From the NCBI RefSeq assembly GCF_023273875.1, contig NZ_CP096882.1:2790001-2854000 (forward strand): DNA of 64,000 bases. Direction: 5' to 3'. Under the pieces are notes generated by a model, which was not told the origin of the DNA, did not search any database, and saw only the letters and a program-made list of their open reading frames with translations. The first letter of the stretch is position 1. Each line of letters opens with the position of its first letter. This document shows, piece after piece, positions 8,255 through 16,985 of the stretch. The translations under genes and the position numbers were made by a program. The DNA comes from Pseudarthrobacter sp. SSS035 (GTDB taxonomy: Bacteria > Actinomycetota > Actinomycetes > Actinomycetales > Micrococcaceae).

Positions 8255-9700
8255 TTATGAGTGACTCATCAGCAAGAGCTCCGGACGGCGTGCTGCCCAG
8301 GGCCGCACAGCTTCCACGGCGGCGCCAACGGCGAAGACCGTGGCGTCGTCGAACGGGTGGCCCACAATCTGTACCCCGGTGGGGATGCCACAGTCTGCCA
8401 TTCCGCTCGGCACGGCCAGCACCGGGCAGCGGTTGGCGATATTGAACGGCGCCGTCATGTGGCCCTGCCAGTAATGTTCCAAATGCACCTCGCCGGCTTC
8501 AATGCCGTCAAGGTACATGCCGTCAGCGTCGAGCGCGGCAATGGCGGAGGCCGGGCAGATCAAGGCGTCGAAGCCGGCCATCGCAGCGGCCAGTTCAGCC
8601 TGGATGCGCGTCTCCGCCCTGATGCCGTCGACGAAGCGGTTTTCGTCCGCAGCTTTGCGAGCGTCCGCCATGAAGCGTCGGGTGTAGGCAGCAAGCAGCT
8701 CCGGTGCGGCTGCGGTGTCATCCTCCATGGCCGGGCCCAGGAGGTAGCCAAAGTGCGTGAACATCGTTGCGCTGATATCTTCGGTGGTCCAGGGCAGTTC
8801 GATCTCCTCCACCACAGCTCCGGCTGCGCGCAGGGCGGAGGCCACGGCGCGGGTGTTGGCCTCTATGTCCGCGGCCACGGGGTAATTCCCCAGCCGGATG
8901 CACAGTGCCATCCGCATGCCCGCCACAGAAGCGGTGGCAACGGGACCCGGAGGGCAGGACAGTGCCGGACTGTCGCCGAGGGAAGTGTGGTCCCCGGGAT
9001 GCCGGCCCGCCATGACGTTCGCCAGCAAGGCCGCGTCCGCCACAGTCCGGGCCATCGGGCCGTCGCCGCGGTAGTGGTCCGCGGAGAGCGGGGCCAGGCC
9101 GGGAATCCTTCCGTAGGGTGCCTTGTAGCCGACGGTTCCTGTGAACGACGCCGGCAGCCGGGTTGAGCCGGCGATGTCGGAGGCGGTGGCGAGCGGCGTG
9201 AGCCCGGCCGCCAGGGCCGCCCCCGAGCCGCCCGAGGAGCCACCTGGGGAAAACCGCTGGTCCCACGGGTTGCGGGTGACACCCCACAACGGGCTGTGGG
9301 TGACCGTGGCGCAGCTGTATTCCGGCGTGGTGGTGCGCATGTGGATGATTCCGCCCGCCCGGCGGATCCGGTCGATGACGGGATGGTCCGCCTGCGCCAG
9401 TTCGTCCTTGCGGGCCACCAGTCCCTGCGAGAGGGTGCGTCCCTTGATCCCGTGCTTTTCTTTTGCTGCGACCGGCAGCCCCAGCAGCGGCGTCAGGTCC
9501 CGGCCACGCGCGTATTTCGCGGCTGCCTGACGTGCGGCGGGCAGCGCTTCTTCGAAGAGGGTTTCGGTCAGGGCGTTGATCTGGCCGTTGACGGCTTCCG
9601 TCCTCGCGATCACCGCGTCCAGGAGCTCCACGGGAGAGAGCTCCCTGGCACGGAAGAGCCGCAAGGCCGTGGCGGCGTCGAGGTAGTGCAGTTCGGTCAT
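8255..9700 (-). CDS. Amidase signature family enzyme
   Basis: This 481-residue protein has the full amidase signature. The catalytic Lys is in VAAKEKHGIKG, and the Gly/Ser-rich block GGSSGGSGAALAAGL followed by DIAGSTRLP supplies the Ser-cisSer-Lys triad. Such enzymes hydrolyse linear amides to acid and ammonia. The start codon overlaps the stop of the upstream hydrolase gene by 4 bases (ATGA at 9697-9700), so the two are translationally coupled. With the M20 hydrolase and an MHS transporter in the same operon, the substrate is probably an imported amide or ureido compound. The exact substrate cannot be assigned. Confidence 0.93.
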   Translation of the reverse strand: MTELHYLDAATALRLFRARELSPVELLDAVIARTEAVNGQINALTETLFEEALPAARQAAAKYARGRDLTPLLGLPVAAKEKHGIKGRTLSQGLVARKDELAQADHPVIDRIRRAGGIIHMRTTTPEYSCATVTHSPLWGVTRNPWDQRFSPGGSSGGSGAALAAGLTPLATASDIAGSTRLPASFTGTVGYKAPYGRIPGLAPLSADHYRGDGPMARTVADAALLANVMAGRHPGDHTSLGDSPALSCPPGPVATASVAGMRMALCIRLGNYPVAADIEANTRAVASALRAAGAVVEEIELPWTTEDISATMFTHFGYLLGPAMEDDTAAAPELLAAYTRRFMADARKAADENRFVDGIRAETRIQAELAAAMAGFDALICPASAIAALDADGMYLDGIEAGEVHLEHYWQGHMTAPFNIANRCPVLAVPSGMADCGIPTGVQIVGHPFDDATVFAVGAAVEAVRPWAARRPELLLMSHS

Positions 9701-10962
9701 GCGAGCGCCTCCGCCGGCAGCGCGGAGGACCCTGCGAGGGCCCCGCAGGTAAGCTCACGGGCCACGCCGGTGAGCATGTCCACACCGACAACCATGTCGG
9801 CGTCCGTGGTGAACTCCCGTTCGCAGTGCGAGACGCCGTCCACGCTGGGGATGAACAGCATCACGGACGGTGCCACCGTGTTCATGGCAACGGAATCGTG
9901 CCCGGCCATGGTCTGGATCCGCCGCGCCGAGAGCCCCAGATCAGCCGCCACTTTGTCGGCGAGTTCCAGGCCGGCCTCGGAGAAGCGGCGGATGGGGCGG
10001 ATATCGAAGTCCTTTATGTTGACCTTGATGTCATGCTCGCGTGCCAGCACGTCGATGTCCTTGATGAGCTTGGCGCGTGCTGCCTTGACGATGTCCGGAT
10101 CGCCAGATCGGAGGTCCGCCACGAGGTGTACGCGGCGCGCCACCACGATGGGTGAGTTCGGCTCCAGTGTCAGCTGTCCCACGGACGAGACGAGGGCCTC
10201 GTCCGCGAAGTCCTTCGTGACATCGTGCACCATAAGAATGATCTTGGACGCTGCCACGAGGGCGTCGTGGCGGTCGGCCATGGCGGTGGCGCCGGTGTGT
10301 GACTGTTCTCCAAGCACCTCGATGTCCAGCTTCTGGGTGTACCAGCTGCTGTCCACCAGGCCGATCGACATCCCTTCCCGCTCCAGGATCCGGCCCTGCT
10401 CGATGTGGATCTCCGCGTAGCCCGCAACCTCGGGCCCCTCGTCCGTGCCGAGGTACCCGATGCCGTCCAGGGCCTCGCGGACCGTGACCCCCTGCAGGTC
10501 GGCGACATCCAGCATCTGTTCGCGCGGCAGGAGCCCCGCAAAGACCGAACTACCCATGATGCTCGGTGCGAAGCGGCCGCCCTCTTCGTTGAACCAGTTC
10601 ACCACCGCCAGATTGAACCGGGGCGCAGCACTGCCCTCCGCGACCTCGGCATCAACCCGCCGGGCCGCGTGCATCGCGGCAATGACACCGTAGGCTCCGT
10701 CGAAGCGCCCGCCGAGCGGCTGGCTGTCCAGATGCGAACCGATCAGGACATACGGTGCCCCGGGCGTCCACTCCAGCAGCCCGAACATGTTGCCAATTCC
10801 GTCCACCCGGAGTTCCCACCCGGCGTCGCGCACCCAGGCGGCGAACCAGTCGCGTGTCCGCGCATCCTCCGCCGTGGCTGCTTGGCGGTCTACGCCATTG
10901 TTGGAGGTGGCGCCGATGGTGGCCACATGGTGGAAGTCTTGGAGGAATGCTGCTGAGTTCAT
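9697..10962 (-). CDS. M20-family Zn-dependent amidohydrolase (N-carbamoylase/beta-ureidopropionase type)
   Basis: This 421-residue protein carries the metal-ligand motifs of the hydantoinase/carbamoylase branch of M20: SHLDSQPLGGRFDGAYG, NEEGGRF, EIHIEQGRILE, and MAGHDSVAMN near the end. Members hydrolyse N-carbamoyl amino acids, allantoate or ureidopropionate, releasing ammonia and CO2. The gene lies between the MHS transporter (45-bp gap) and the amidase (4-base overlap), forming one minus-strand operon. The semialdehyde dehydrogenase and aminotransferase about 4.5 kb away would suit beta-alanine made from N-carbamoyl-beta-alanine, but allantoate or another ureido acid remains possible. Confidence 0.9.
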   Translation of the reverse strand: MNSAAFLQDFHHVATIGATSNNGVDRQAATAEDARTRDWFAAWVRDAGWELRVDGIGNMFGLLEWTPGAPYVLIGSHLDSQPLGGRFDGAYGVIAAMHAARRVDAEVAEGSAAPRFNLAVVNWFNEEGGRFAPSIMGSSVFAGLLPREQMLDVADLQGVTVREALDGIGYLGTDEGPEVAGYAEIHIEQGRILEREGMSIGLVDSSWYTQKLDIEVLGEQSHTGATAMADRHDALVAASKIILMVHDVTKDFADEALVSSVGQLTLEPNSPIVVARRVHLVADLRSGDPDIVKAARAKLIKDIDVLAREHDIKVNIKDFDIRPIRRFSEAGLELADKVAADLGLSARRIQTMAGHDSVAMNTVAPSVMLFIPSVDGVSHCEREFTTDADMVVGVDMLTGVARELTCGALAGSSALPAEALA

Positions 10963-11007
10963 GGGAAGTCCTTTATATGTTGCGGTGACATGGAGCAGGC
11001 GGCGGGC

Positions 11008-12384
11008 TTAGCCCATGCGGCCGCGCGTCTCGGGAACCTTGGTGAACAGCACCAGAAGGAGCACGACGGCGGCAGCGGCGGCCATGTAGAAGCCGGGGGC
11101 GTGCGGCACTCCGGTGCCGCCGACGAGGGCCGTGCCGATGAACGGTGCCGTGCCGCCGAAGAGCGCGTAGGCGCCGTTGTAGCTGATCGCCGCCGAGGTG
11201 AAGCGCGTCCGGGTCGTGAAGATTTCGACAAAGAAGGTGTAGCAGCCGCCGCCGTAGATGCACAGCGCCACCACGAAGACTGCCTGTCCCAGGAGGGCGA
11301 GGGGAAGGCTGCCGCTGGTCACAAGCATGAAGCTCGGCACTGAAAGCAATGCCAGGGCGGCGGAACCGGCAATGAGCATTGGTTTGCGGCCGAAGCGGTC
11401 GCCGATCCGGCCACCGATGGGAAGCAGGACAGCGTAAAGGGCGAGGGCGGCGGCGTTGACCAGGAGTGATTGCTCGCGGCTCAAGTGGCCCGTGGTCTGC
11501 ACGTAGGACACGAAATAGGCCGAGAGGAAATAGAAGCCCATCGCGGTGAGACCCATGACGAAGATGACCTGCACCATGCGGAGCCTGTTTTCGCGGAAAG
11601 CCTCACGGACCGGGCTGAATTCCTTCGTCCGGGACGCCTTGGCCTCGTTGAACGCGTCGCTTTCCACCGTGCGGCTGCGGATCCAAACACCGAAGAGGGC
11701 CAGTGGCAGTGCCAGCAGGAATGGCAGCCGCCAGCCCCACGCCATGAAGGATTCGTTGGGCATCGACTGGCTGAGAATCAGGATCATCGACCCGGCAACC
11801 ACCGACGGCAGCGCGGTGGCGGCGATGGTGATGTTGAGCCAGAACCCGCGGCTTTTGACGGGGGCATGCTCGAAGACGAACGATGGCGCTCCCACGGACT
11901 CGCCGCCCGCGGAAAATCCCTGGACGAGGCGGCAAAGGACCAGCAGGACAGGTGCCCAGGCGCCGATCTGGCCGTAGGTCGGGAGCAGCCCCATCAGTGC
12001 GGTGGCGCCGCCGATGGCGATGAGGGTGATAGTCAGGACGCGCCGTCGGCCGATCCGGTCACCCAGAGCTCCGAAGAACAGCCCGCCGATGGGGCGAACC
12101 ACGAAGGCGACGCCGAAGGTGGCGAAGGTGGCGAGCATGGCGGTGACAGGATTGCTGCCCGGGAAGAACAGTTGCGAGAAGATGACGGCGGTGAGGCCGT
12201 AAAGTGTGAAGTCGTAGAACTCGATGAACTGGCCGATGCTGCCGCCGGCCAGGACCCGCTTCTGCATCTTGGTGATGCGGGGGGTTCCGGGCAGGGAAGC
12301 GTCCTGGTCCAGGGTCGTAGTCGTCGAGGTGGTTCCGGGGTCCGGTGACTGGTCCTTGAGGTCGTTGATCGTCATGACAGCCAC
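11008..12384 (-). CDS. MHS-family MFS transporter (metabolite:H+ symporter)
   Basis: This 458-residue membrane protein has about 12 hydrophobic segments and MFS signature loops, such as GALGDRIGRRRVL between TM2 and TM3 and GGRIGDRFGRKPML in the second half. The early FIEFYDFTLYG segment is typical of the metabolite:H+ symporter branch (ShiA, ProP, KgtP relatives), which imports small organic acids or zwitterions. It is the first gene of the operon with the M20 hydrolase and amidase, so it probably imports their substrate. The GTG at 12384 starts the protein; an ATG three codons later (12375) is equally possible. Confidence 0.9.
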   Translation of the reverse strand: MAVMTINDLKDQSPDPGTTSTTTTLDQDASLPGTPRITKMQKRVLAGGSIGQFIEFYDFTLYGLTAVIFSQLFFPGSNPVTAMLATFATFGVAFVVRPIGGLFFGALGDRIGRRRVLTITLIAIGGATALMGLLPTYGQIGAWAPVLLVLCRLVQGFSAGGESVGAPSFVFEHAPVKSRGFWLNITIAATALPSVVAGSMILILSQSMPNESFMAWGWRLPFLLALPLALFGVWIRSRTVESDAFNEAKASRTKEFSPVREAFRENRLRMVQVIFVMGLTAMGFYFLSAYFVSYVQTTGHLSREQSLLVNAAALALYAVLLPIGGRIGDRFGRKPMLIAGSAALALLSVPSFMLVTSGSLPLALLGQAVFVVALCIYGGGCYTFFVEIFTTRTRFTSAAISYNGAYALFGGTAPFIGTALVGGTGVPHAPGFYMAAAAAVVLLLVLFTKVPETRGRMG

Positions 12385-12701
12385 GCTGAGTTGTTACGGC
12401 CGTGGGAAATGAACTCTGCGGACATAACCGCGGTGTTGCGGGCATGCCTGTGTCCGGACATGCTTCGGACACGTTGGGGGTTAATCGGAACCATTGAATC
12501 TCCTTTGATCAACATGGTTGTCGCGCTTCGGGATGCGGCCAAGGCCGTCACTGCGGGATTGTCGCCGGACGGTCTCCGGCACCACCGCGCTGCACCCAAC
12601 TGTGTGTGATCCGCTTCACATCTGTCCAATTGATAGTTTTTGGCGAACCAATAGATTTTATCAATGCCAAATGTGCCGGGACTTTCCTGCCCGCCGCGCG
12701 G
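12385..12701. promoter_or_regulatory. Intergenic region upstream of the MHS operon, with an inverted repeat
   Basis: This 317-bp stretch separates the LysR gene from the transporter and holds no convincing gene. An AT-rich patch contains the inverted repeat ATTGATA (12629-12635) / TATCAAT (12659-12665), centres 30 bp apart. That spacing suits the recognition and activation half-sites of a LysR-type regulator. The neighbouring LysR protein is the obvious candidate to act here. I could not place confident -35 and -10 hexamers. Confidence 0.4.
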
Positions 12702-13619
12702 CTAGTGTCGCGCCGCTCCGTAGAGGCGGATACACGTCTCCTCAAAGGCGAGGGCCCTGCGCGTGGGCTGGACACCCTCCGGCCGGACCAACATCACCTC
12801 GATCGGCGGAAAATCGTCCGACAGAGCGAGAGCCACCACCCGGCCCCCGGAGTACGTCAGGTCACTGTGGAGTCTCTGGTTGAGCATGGCGTAGCCGTGC
12901 CCCTTCGCCACAAAGGAGCGGACCGTTTCATAACCAGCGAAGCGGTGCCGGACATTGGGTACCACCCCTGCGATTGCATAGAGCTGCTCGTAGTATTCCC
13001 GGCTGTGCGGAAGGTCCAGCACCACCGAGGGTTCGCCGTCGAGATCCTTCAGCGCGATGGTCCGCCCGGGGCGGGACGCCGCAGGATGCTCGGCATGGAC
13101 CAGCACATGTGGCGGCACCCGCTCCAGCACCGTGCGGGTGAACCCCCGGCCCAGGCCGAGACCGTACATCAGCGCCACGTCGCACTGCCCCTCCAGGAGG
13201 GCCGTCTGCAGGCTCGCCAGGTCGGCTTCGAGGAAGGAGACTGCAACACCGGGGTGCTGAACTTCGAAGGTCTGAAGGATTGCCGGCAGCCTGAACGGCG
13301 CCAGTGGCGCAAATACCCCCACCTTGAGCTCGCCGACAAGGCTCGTCGCAAGCCCCCGCGCCGACTCGTACAGGGAATCGGCGTGTTCCAGCAACACCTT
13401 GATGTCCTGGGCGAACTGCCGGCCTGACGCCGTCAGCCGCAGACCACGCGTCCTGAGCCGCACGAACAGCTGTGTGGACAGGCTGGCTTCCAGCTGGGCC
13501 ATCGCCGTGGACAGGGCGGACTGGGTCAGCAGCAGCCGTTCGGCCGCCGCCGTCATGTTCTCGAGCTCTGCCACCACCGCGAAATACCGCAGTTGGGTCA
13601 GGGTAAAGGGTTTCGCCAT
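12702..13619 (-). CDS. LysR-family transcriptional regulator
   Basis: This protein has 305 residues, a normal LysR length. The N-terminal winged helix (FTLTQLRYFAVVAELENMTAAAERL, with QSALSTAMAQLE as the recognition part) is followed by a periplasmic-binding-protein-like effector domain of about 210 residues. LysR proteins usually control a neighbouring operon in response to a pathway intermediate. This gene is upstream of, and in the same direction as, the MHS transporter/hydrolase/amidase operon, with a 317-bp gap carrying a candidate operator. The ATG at 13619 is close to the PucR stop (13655), so the two regulator genes may be co-transcribed. Confidence 0.93.
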   Translation of the reverse strand: MAKPFTLTQLRYFAVVAELENMTAAAERLLLTQSALSTAMAQLEASLSTQLFVRLRTRGLRLTASGRQFAQDIKVLLEHADSLYESARGLATSLVGELKVGVFAPLAPFRLPAILQTFEVQHPGVAVSFLEADLASLQTALLEGQCDVALMYGLGLGRGFTRTVLERVPPHVLVHAEHPAASRPGRTIALKDLDGEPSVVLDLPHSREYYEQLYAIAGVVPNVRHRFAGYETVRSFVAKGHGYAMLNQRLHSDLTYSGGRVVALALSDDFPPIEVMLVRPEGVQPTRRALAFEETCIRLYGAARH

Positions 13620-13654
13620 TCGTCAATGCTCGCATTCTGCGCAGATCCGCGCGG

Positions 13655-15343
13655 TCACAAGGTTCGGAGCCGGTGCAGAAGGAGGGCGACGTGCAACGAG
13701 GTCCGGGATTCCGCGTCGTCGAGGTCCACGGCGAGGAGTTCCTCGAGCCGGCCCAGCCTGGCGTAGAGCGTCGGCCGGCTGAGGTAGCCGCTGCGGGCGA
13801 GGGCGGCTTTGTTGCCGCCAAGCTCAAGGTACTGCCCGAGCAGTTCCAAGTAGCCGCCCGCGCCCCTGGCTTCGGCGTGCAGGACGCCGGCCAGCTCGGA
13901 CTCGACGAACTGCTGAACGCGCGGATCCTTGCGCAGCAGGGCCAACAGTCCCCGCAGGCGGACGTCGGTGGCACGGTAGAAGGGCTTGCGATCACCCGAC
14001 AGGGTCGCGGCCGTTTCGGCCACGTGGGAGGCCTCGTCAATGCCCGCCGCCGCCTCAAGCAGGGAGCCCTGCAGACGCCCGACGCCGATGCTCCACGCCA
14101 CCTCCGTGTGGCTGCCGGACCCGTTTCCGTCCATGGACGGGCCGGGCGGACCGGACTCCGGACTGTCCCCCGCGAGAGCATGGGCGAGGCGCTGCAGCGT
14201 CGAGTCTTCGAGTTGCTTCGCCGGGATTGCCAGGATCATGCCGACCGAGCCTGACCGGATACTCGCGGTCAGGGCGGTACCCGAAACGGACTTGAGGGCC
14301 CGGGCGAGATGCTCGAGCAGCGCACGCTCCTCCTGCTGCCCGGCGAGTGGGTCGCCGGCCGGATCCGCTTCTTCCGGCGAGGCACCAGAAGCTGATCCGC
14401 CGCTCCGGAACACTATCGGCACGTAGAAGGGTGAGCGTCTGAGGCCCAGTGCGGCGGCGCGGGCCTGCGCTTCGCCCTCGCTCAGCCCGCGGGGCTGACG
14501 CAAGGCATTCAGGAGCCCGGCCTGCGCCTGATGGCTCAGCTCGCGCCGGTCCCGTTCAGCCAGGCGGTTGATGGCCAGCGTCTGGGCGGCGCGTTCCAGC
14601 ACCATGGCCGCCGCTTCGTCGTCCTCCAGTGCCACCGGCACCACCAGCCGGCCCCACAGTTGCCGCCGCACTCCGACCGGCGTCTGCAGCCACGCCTCCG
14701 GACCGGTCCGGGACGTGGCCGACGGGGACGGCGTGGTCCGCGACCGCCGCTCCCAGTCGGCGAGCAGTTCGGTAGTACGGAGTTGCCGGGACGAATAGGC
14801 GAGGACAAGATGCGAAAGGTCCTCCAGGACCACCGGAGCGCCGATCATGGCGGCGGCCTGTTCCACGACTTCCTGGGTCCCGGCGCTTTCCAGGCTCAGC
14901 ACCGTGAAAGCTTCGTGCACGTCGCGGGCCCGTTCCACCCGTTGCAGCTGCTCGGCAACGATCATCCGGTGCACGATCTCCGTGATCTCCACGAAACGCA
15001 CCCGCCGTTCCACCACGATCACGGGCAGAGCACTGCGCAGCGCCGACATGCGCAGGGCGTCCAGGCTGCGCTGCCGGTTTCCGATGACTTCCACGATCAG
15101 GCCGGAGACTGCCGCGTCCTCCAAGGACTGGATGAACGACGCCGTCTGGTTGGGGTTCTTTTCCAGTTCCAGGCCCGTCGTGAGCACAAGCTCTCCGCCG
15201 GACAGCAGTCCGGAAATGTCGAGCACTTCGGTCACGTGGACCCAGCGTACGGGGGTGTCCAGGCCGCTGGTAGCGCCCAGAAGCTGCGGACTGGCCTCCC
15301 GCAGCACGGGGAGCTCAAGGATGGAGCGGACGGTGGGAAGCAT
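13655..15343 (-). CDS. PucR-family transcriptional regulator
   Basis: This 562-residue protein has an N-terminal PucR-like domain (LPVLREASPQLLGATSGLDTPV, HVTEV, GELVLTTGLEL), a middle region, and a C-terminal PucR-type helix-turn-helix (LGGNKAALARSGYLSRPTLYARLGRLEELL). The family is named for the purine catabolism activator of Bacillus subtilis, and many actinobacterial members control amino-acid or GABA/beta-alanine use. It is divergent from the semialdehyde dehydrogenase and aminotransferase genes, which it probably regulates. A -10-like TACACT lies 7 bases upstream of the ATG at 15343 and there is no ribosome site, so the mRNA may be leaderless. Confidence 0.9.
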   Translation of the reverse strand: MLPTVRSILELPVLREASPQLLGATSGLDTPVRWVHVTEVLDISGLLSGGELVLTTGLELEKNPNQTASFIQSLEDAAVSGLIVEVIGNRQRSLDALRMSALRSALPVIVVERRVRFVEITEIVHRMIVAEQLQRVERARDVHEAFTVLSLESAGTQEVVEQAAAMIGAPVVLEDLSHLVLAYSSRQLRTTELLADWERRSRTTPSPSATSRTGPEAWLQTPVGVRRQLWGRLVVPVALEDDEAAAMVLERAAQTLAINRLAERDRRELSHQAQAGLLNALRQPRGLSEGEAQARAAALGLRRSPFYVPIVFRSGGSASGASPEEADPAGDPLAGQQEERALLEHLARALKSVSGTALTASIRSGSVGMILAIPAKQLEDSTLQRLAHALAGDSPESGPPGPSMDGNGSGSHTEVAWSIGVGRLQGSLLEAAAGIDEASHVAETAATLSGDRKPFYRATDVRLRGLLALLRKDPRVQQFVESELAGVLHAEARGAGGYLELLGQYLELGGNKAALARSGYLSRPTLYARLGRLEELLAVDLDDAESRTSLHVALLLHRLRTL

Positions 15344-15379
15344 TTACAAAGTGTAAGGCAGTATGCCATTTCCTTTACA
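15343..15379 (-). promoter_or_regulatory. Probable leaderless promoter of the PucR gene with overlapping dyad
   Basis: On the minus strand TGTAAA (15374-15379) and TACACT (15350-15355) form -35/-10 hexamers 18 bp apart, which puts the transcript start at or next to the A of the ATG at 15343. The dyad TTTACA-AAG-TGTAAG (15343-15357, plus-strand reading) covers the -10 and the start codon and could be an autoregulatory site. Confidence 0.5.
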
Positions 15380-15468
15380 GGCCGCAGCTTACGTCAGGCC
15401 TCGGCGGCAGACACACTGGACGCAACACACACGGCAACCACCCCTTTTCTGAACAACAAGGAGAACCC

Positions 15469-16956
15469 TTGAACACCATCGAGCACTGGATCAACGGCAG
15501 CTACGTCCCCGCCGGCGGGCGCACCGCCCCCGTCACCAACCCGGCGACGGGCAAGGTCACCGCCCAGGTCGCCCTGGCCAGCATGGAAGACGGCAGCGCC
15601 GCCGTCGCGGCCGCCAAGGCTGCCTTCCCGGCCTGGCGGGACACCTCCCTGGCCCGCCGCGTTCAGATCATGTTCGCCTTCCGCGAGCTGCTGAACGCAC
15701 GCAAGGACGAGCTCGCCGCCATCATCACCTCGGAGCACGGCAAGGTCCTGGACGACGCCATGGGCGAAGTTACCCGCGGCCAGGAAGTGGTGGAATTCGC
15801 CTGCGGCATCCCGCACCTGATCAAGGGCAGCTACACGGAGAACGCCTCCACCAAGGTGGACATCCACTCCATCCGCCAGGCCCTGGGCCCGGTGGCCATC
15901 ATCAGCCCTTTCAATTTCCCGGCCATGGTGCCCATGTGGTTCTTCCCCATCGCCATCGCCGCCGGCAACACCGTGATCATCAAGCCCAGCGAAAAGGTCC
16001 CCACGGCCGCCAACTGGATGGCCGAGCTGTGGAAGGAAGCCGGCCTGCCGGACGGCGTCTTCAACGTCCTTCAGGGCGACAAGGTCGCCGTCGACACCCT
16101 GCTCACCCACCCCGACGTCAAGGCCGTCTCCTTCGTCGGCTCCACTCCCATCGCCAAGTACGTCTACGAGACCGCCACGGCCAACGGCAAGCGCGTCCAG
16201 GCCCTGGGCGGCGCCAAGAACCACATGATCGTGCTGCCCGACGCCGATCTGAACCTCGCCGCCGATGCCGCCATCAACGCCGGCTTCGGTTCCGCCGGTG
16301 AGCGCTGCATGGCCATCTCCGCCCTGCTCGCCGTGGGGGACATCGCCGACGAGCTCGTGGCCAAGATCGCCGAGCGCGCCCGGGGACTCCGCACTGGCGA
16401 CGGCCTTCGCGGCTGCGACATGGGCCCGCTGGTCACCTCCCAGCACCGCGACAAGGTGGCAGGCTACGTCGACGCCGGCGAAGCTGCGGGTGCCACCCTC
16501 GTCGTCGACGGCCGCACCATTGCGCCCGACGCCGAAGGCGACGGCTACTTCCTCGGCCCCACGCTGTTTGACAACGTCACCACCGACATGACCATTTACC
16601 GCGACGAAATCTTCGGCCCCGTCCTCTCCGTGGTCCGCGTGGACAGCTACGACGATGCCCTCGCCACCATCAACGCCAACCCATACGGGAACGGCACCGC
16701 AATCTTCACCAACGACGGCGGAGCGGCCCGCCGCTTCGAGAACGAGGTCGAGGTCGGCATGGTGGGCATCAACGTCCCCGTCCCCGTCCCCATGGCCTAC
16801 TACTCCTTTGGCGGCTGGAAGAACTCGCTGTTCGGAGACACCCACGCGCACGGCGCCGAGGGCGTCGGCTTCTTCACCCGGGGCAAAGCCGTCACCACCC
16901 GCTGGTTGGATCCGAGCCACGGCGGCATCAACCTCGGCTTCCCGCAGAACGCCTGA
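15469..16956 (+). CDS. mmsA: CoA-acylating (methyl)malonate-semialdehyde dehydrogenase
   Basis: This 495-residue protein is an aldehyde dehydrogenase. The catalytic Cys is C280 in GERCMAIS, and FNFPAMVPMWFFPIAIA with KPSEKVP forms the cofactor region typical of the CoA-dependent MmsA/IolA subgroup, which oxidises malonate or methylmalonate semialdehyde to acetyl- or propionyl-CoA plus CO2. The TTG start at 15469 is supported by AAGGAG at 15458-15463. The aminotransferase follows after 29 bp, and together they can turn beta-alanine or 3-aminoisobutyrate into an acyl-CoA. Divergence from the PucR gene suggests control by that regulator. Confidence 0.93.
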   Translation: MNTIEHWINGSYVPAGGRTAPVTNPATGKVTAQVALASMEDGSAAVAAAKAAFPAWRDTSLARRVQIMFAFRELLNARKDELAAIITSEHGKVLDDAMGEVTRGQEVVEFACGIPHLIKGSYTENASTKVDIHSIRQALGPVAIISPFNFPAMVPMWFFPIAIAAGNTVIIKPSEKVPTAANWMAELWKEAGLPDGVFNVLQGDKVAVDTLLTHPDVKAVSFVGSTPIAKYVYETATANGKRVQALGGAKNHMIVLPDADLNLAADAAINAGFGSAGERCMAISALLAVGDIADELVAKIAERARGLRTGDGLRGCDMGPLVTSQHRDKVAGYVDAGEAAGATLVVDGRTIAPDAEGDGYFLGPTLFDNVTTDMTIYRDEIFGPVLSVVRVDSYDDALATINANPYGNGTAIFTNDGGAARRFENEVEVGMVGINVPVPVPMAYYSFGGWKNSLFGDTHAHGAEGVGFFTRGKAVTTRWLDPSHGGINLGFPQNA

Positions 16957-16985
16957 TCCGCGCCATTCGAACAGGAGACAGTGAC

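Noticed and set aside
12372..12629. Minus-strand frame of 85 codons between LysR and the transporter
   Set aside because: It runs into the transporter start and crosses the candidate operator region; no protein family is seen.
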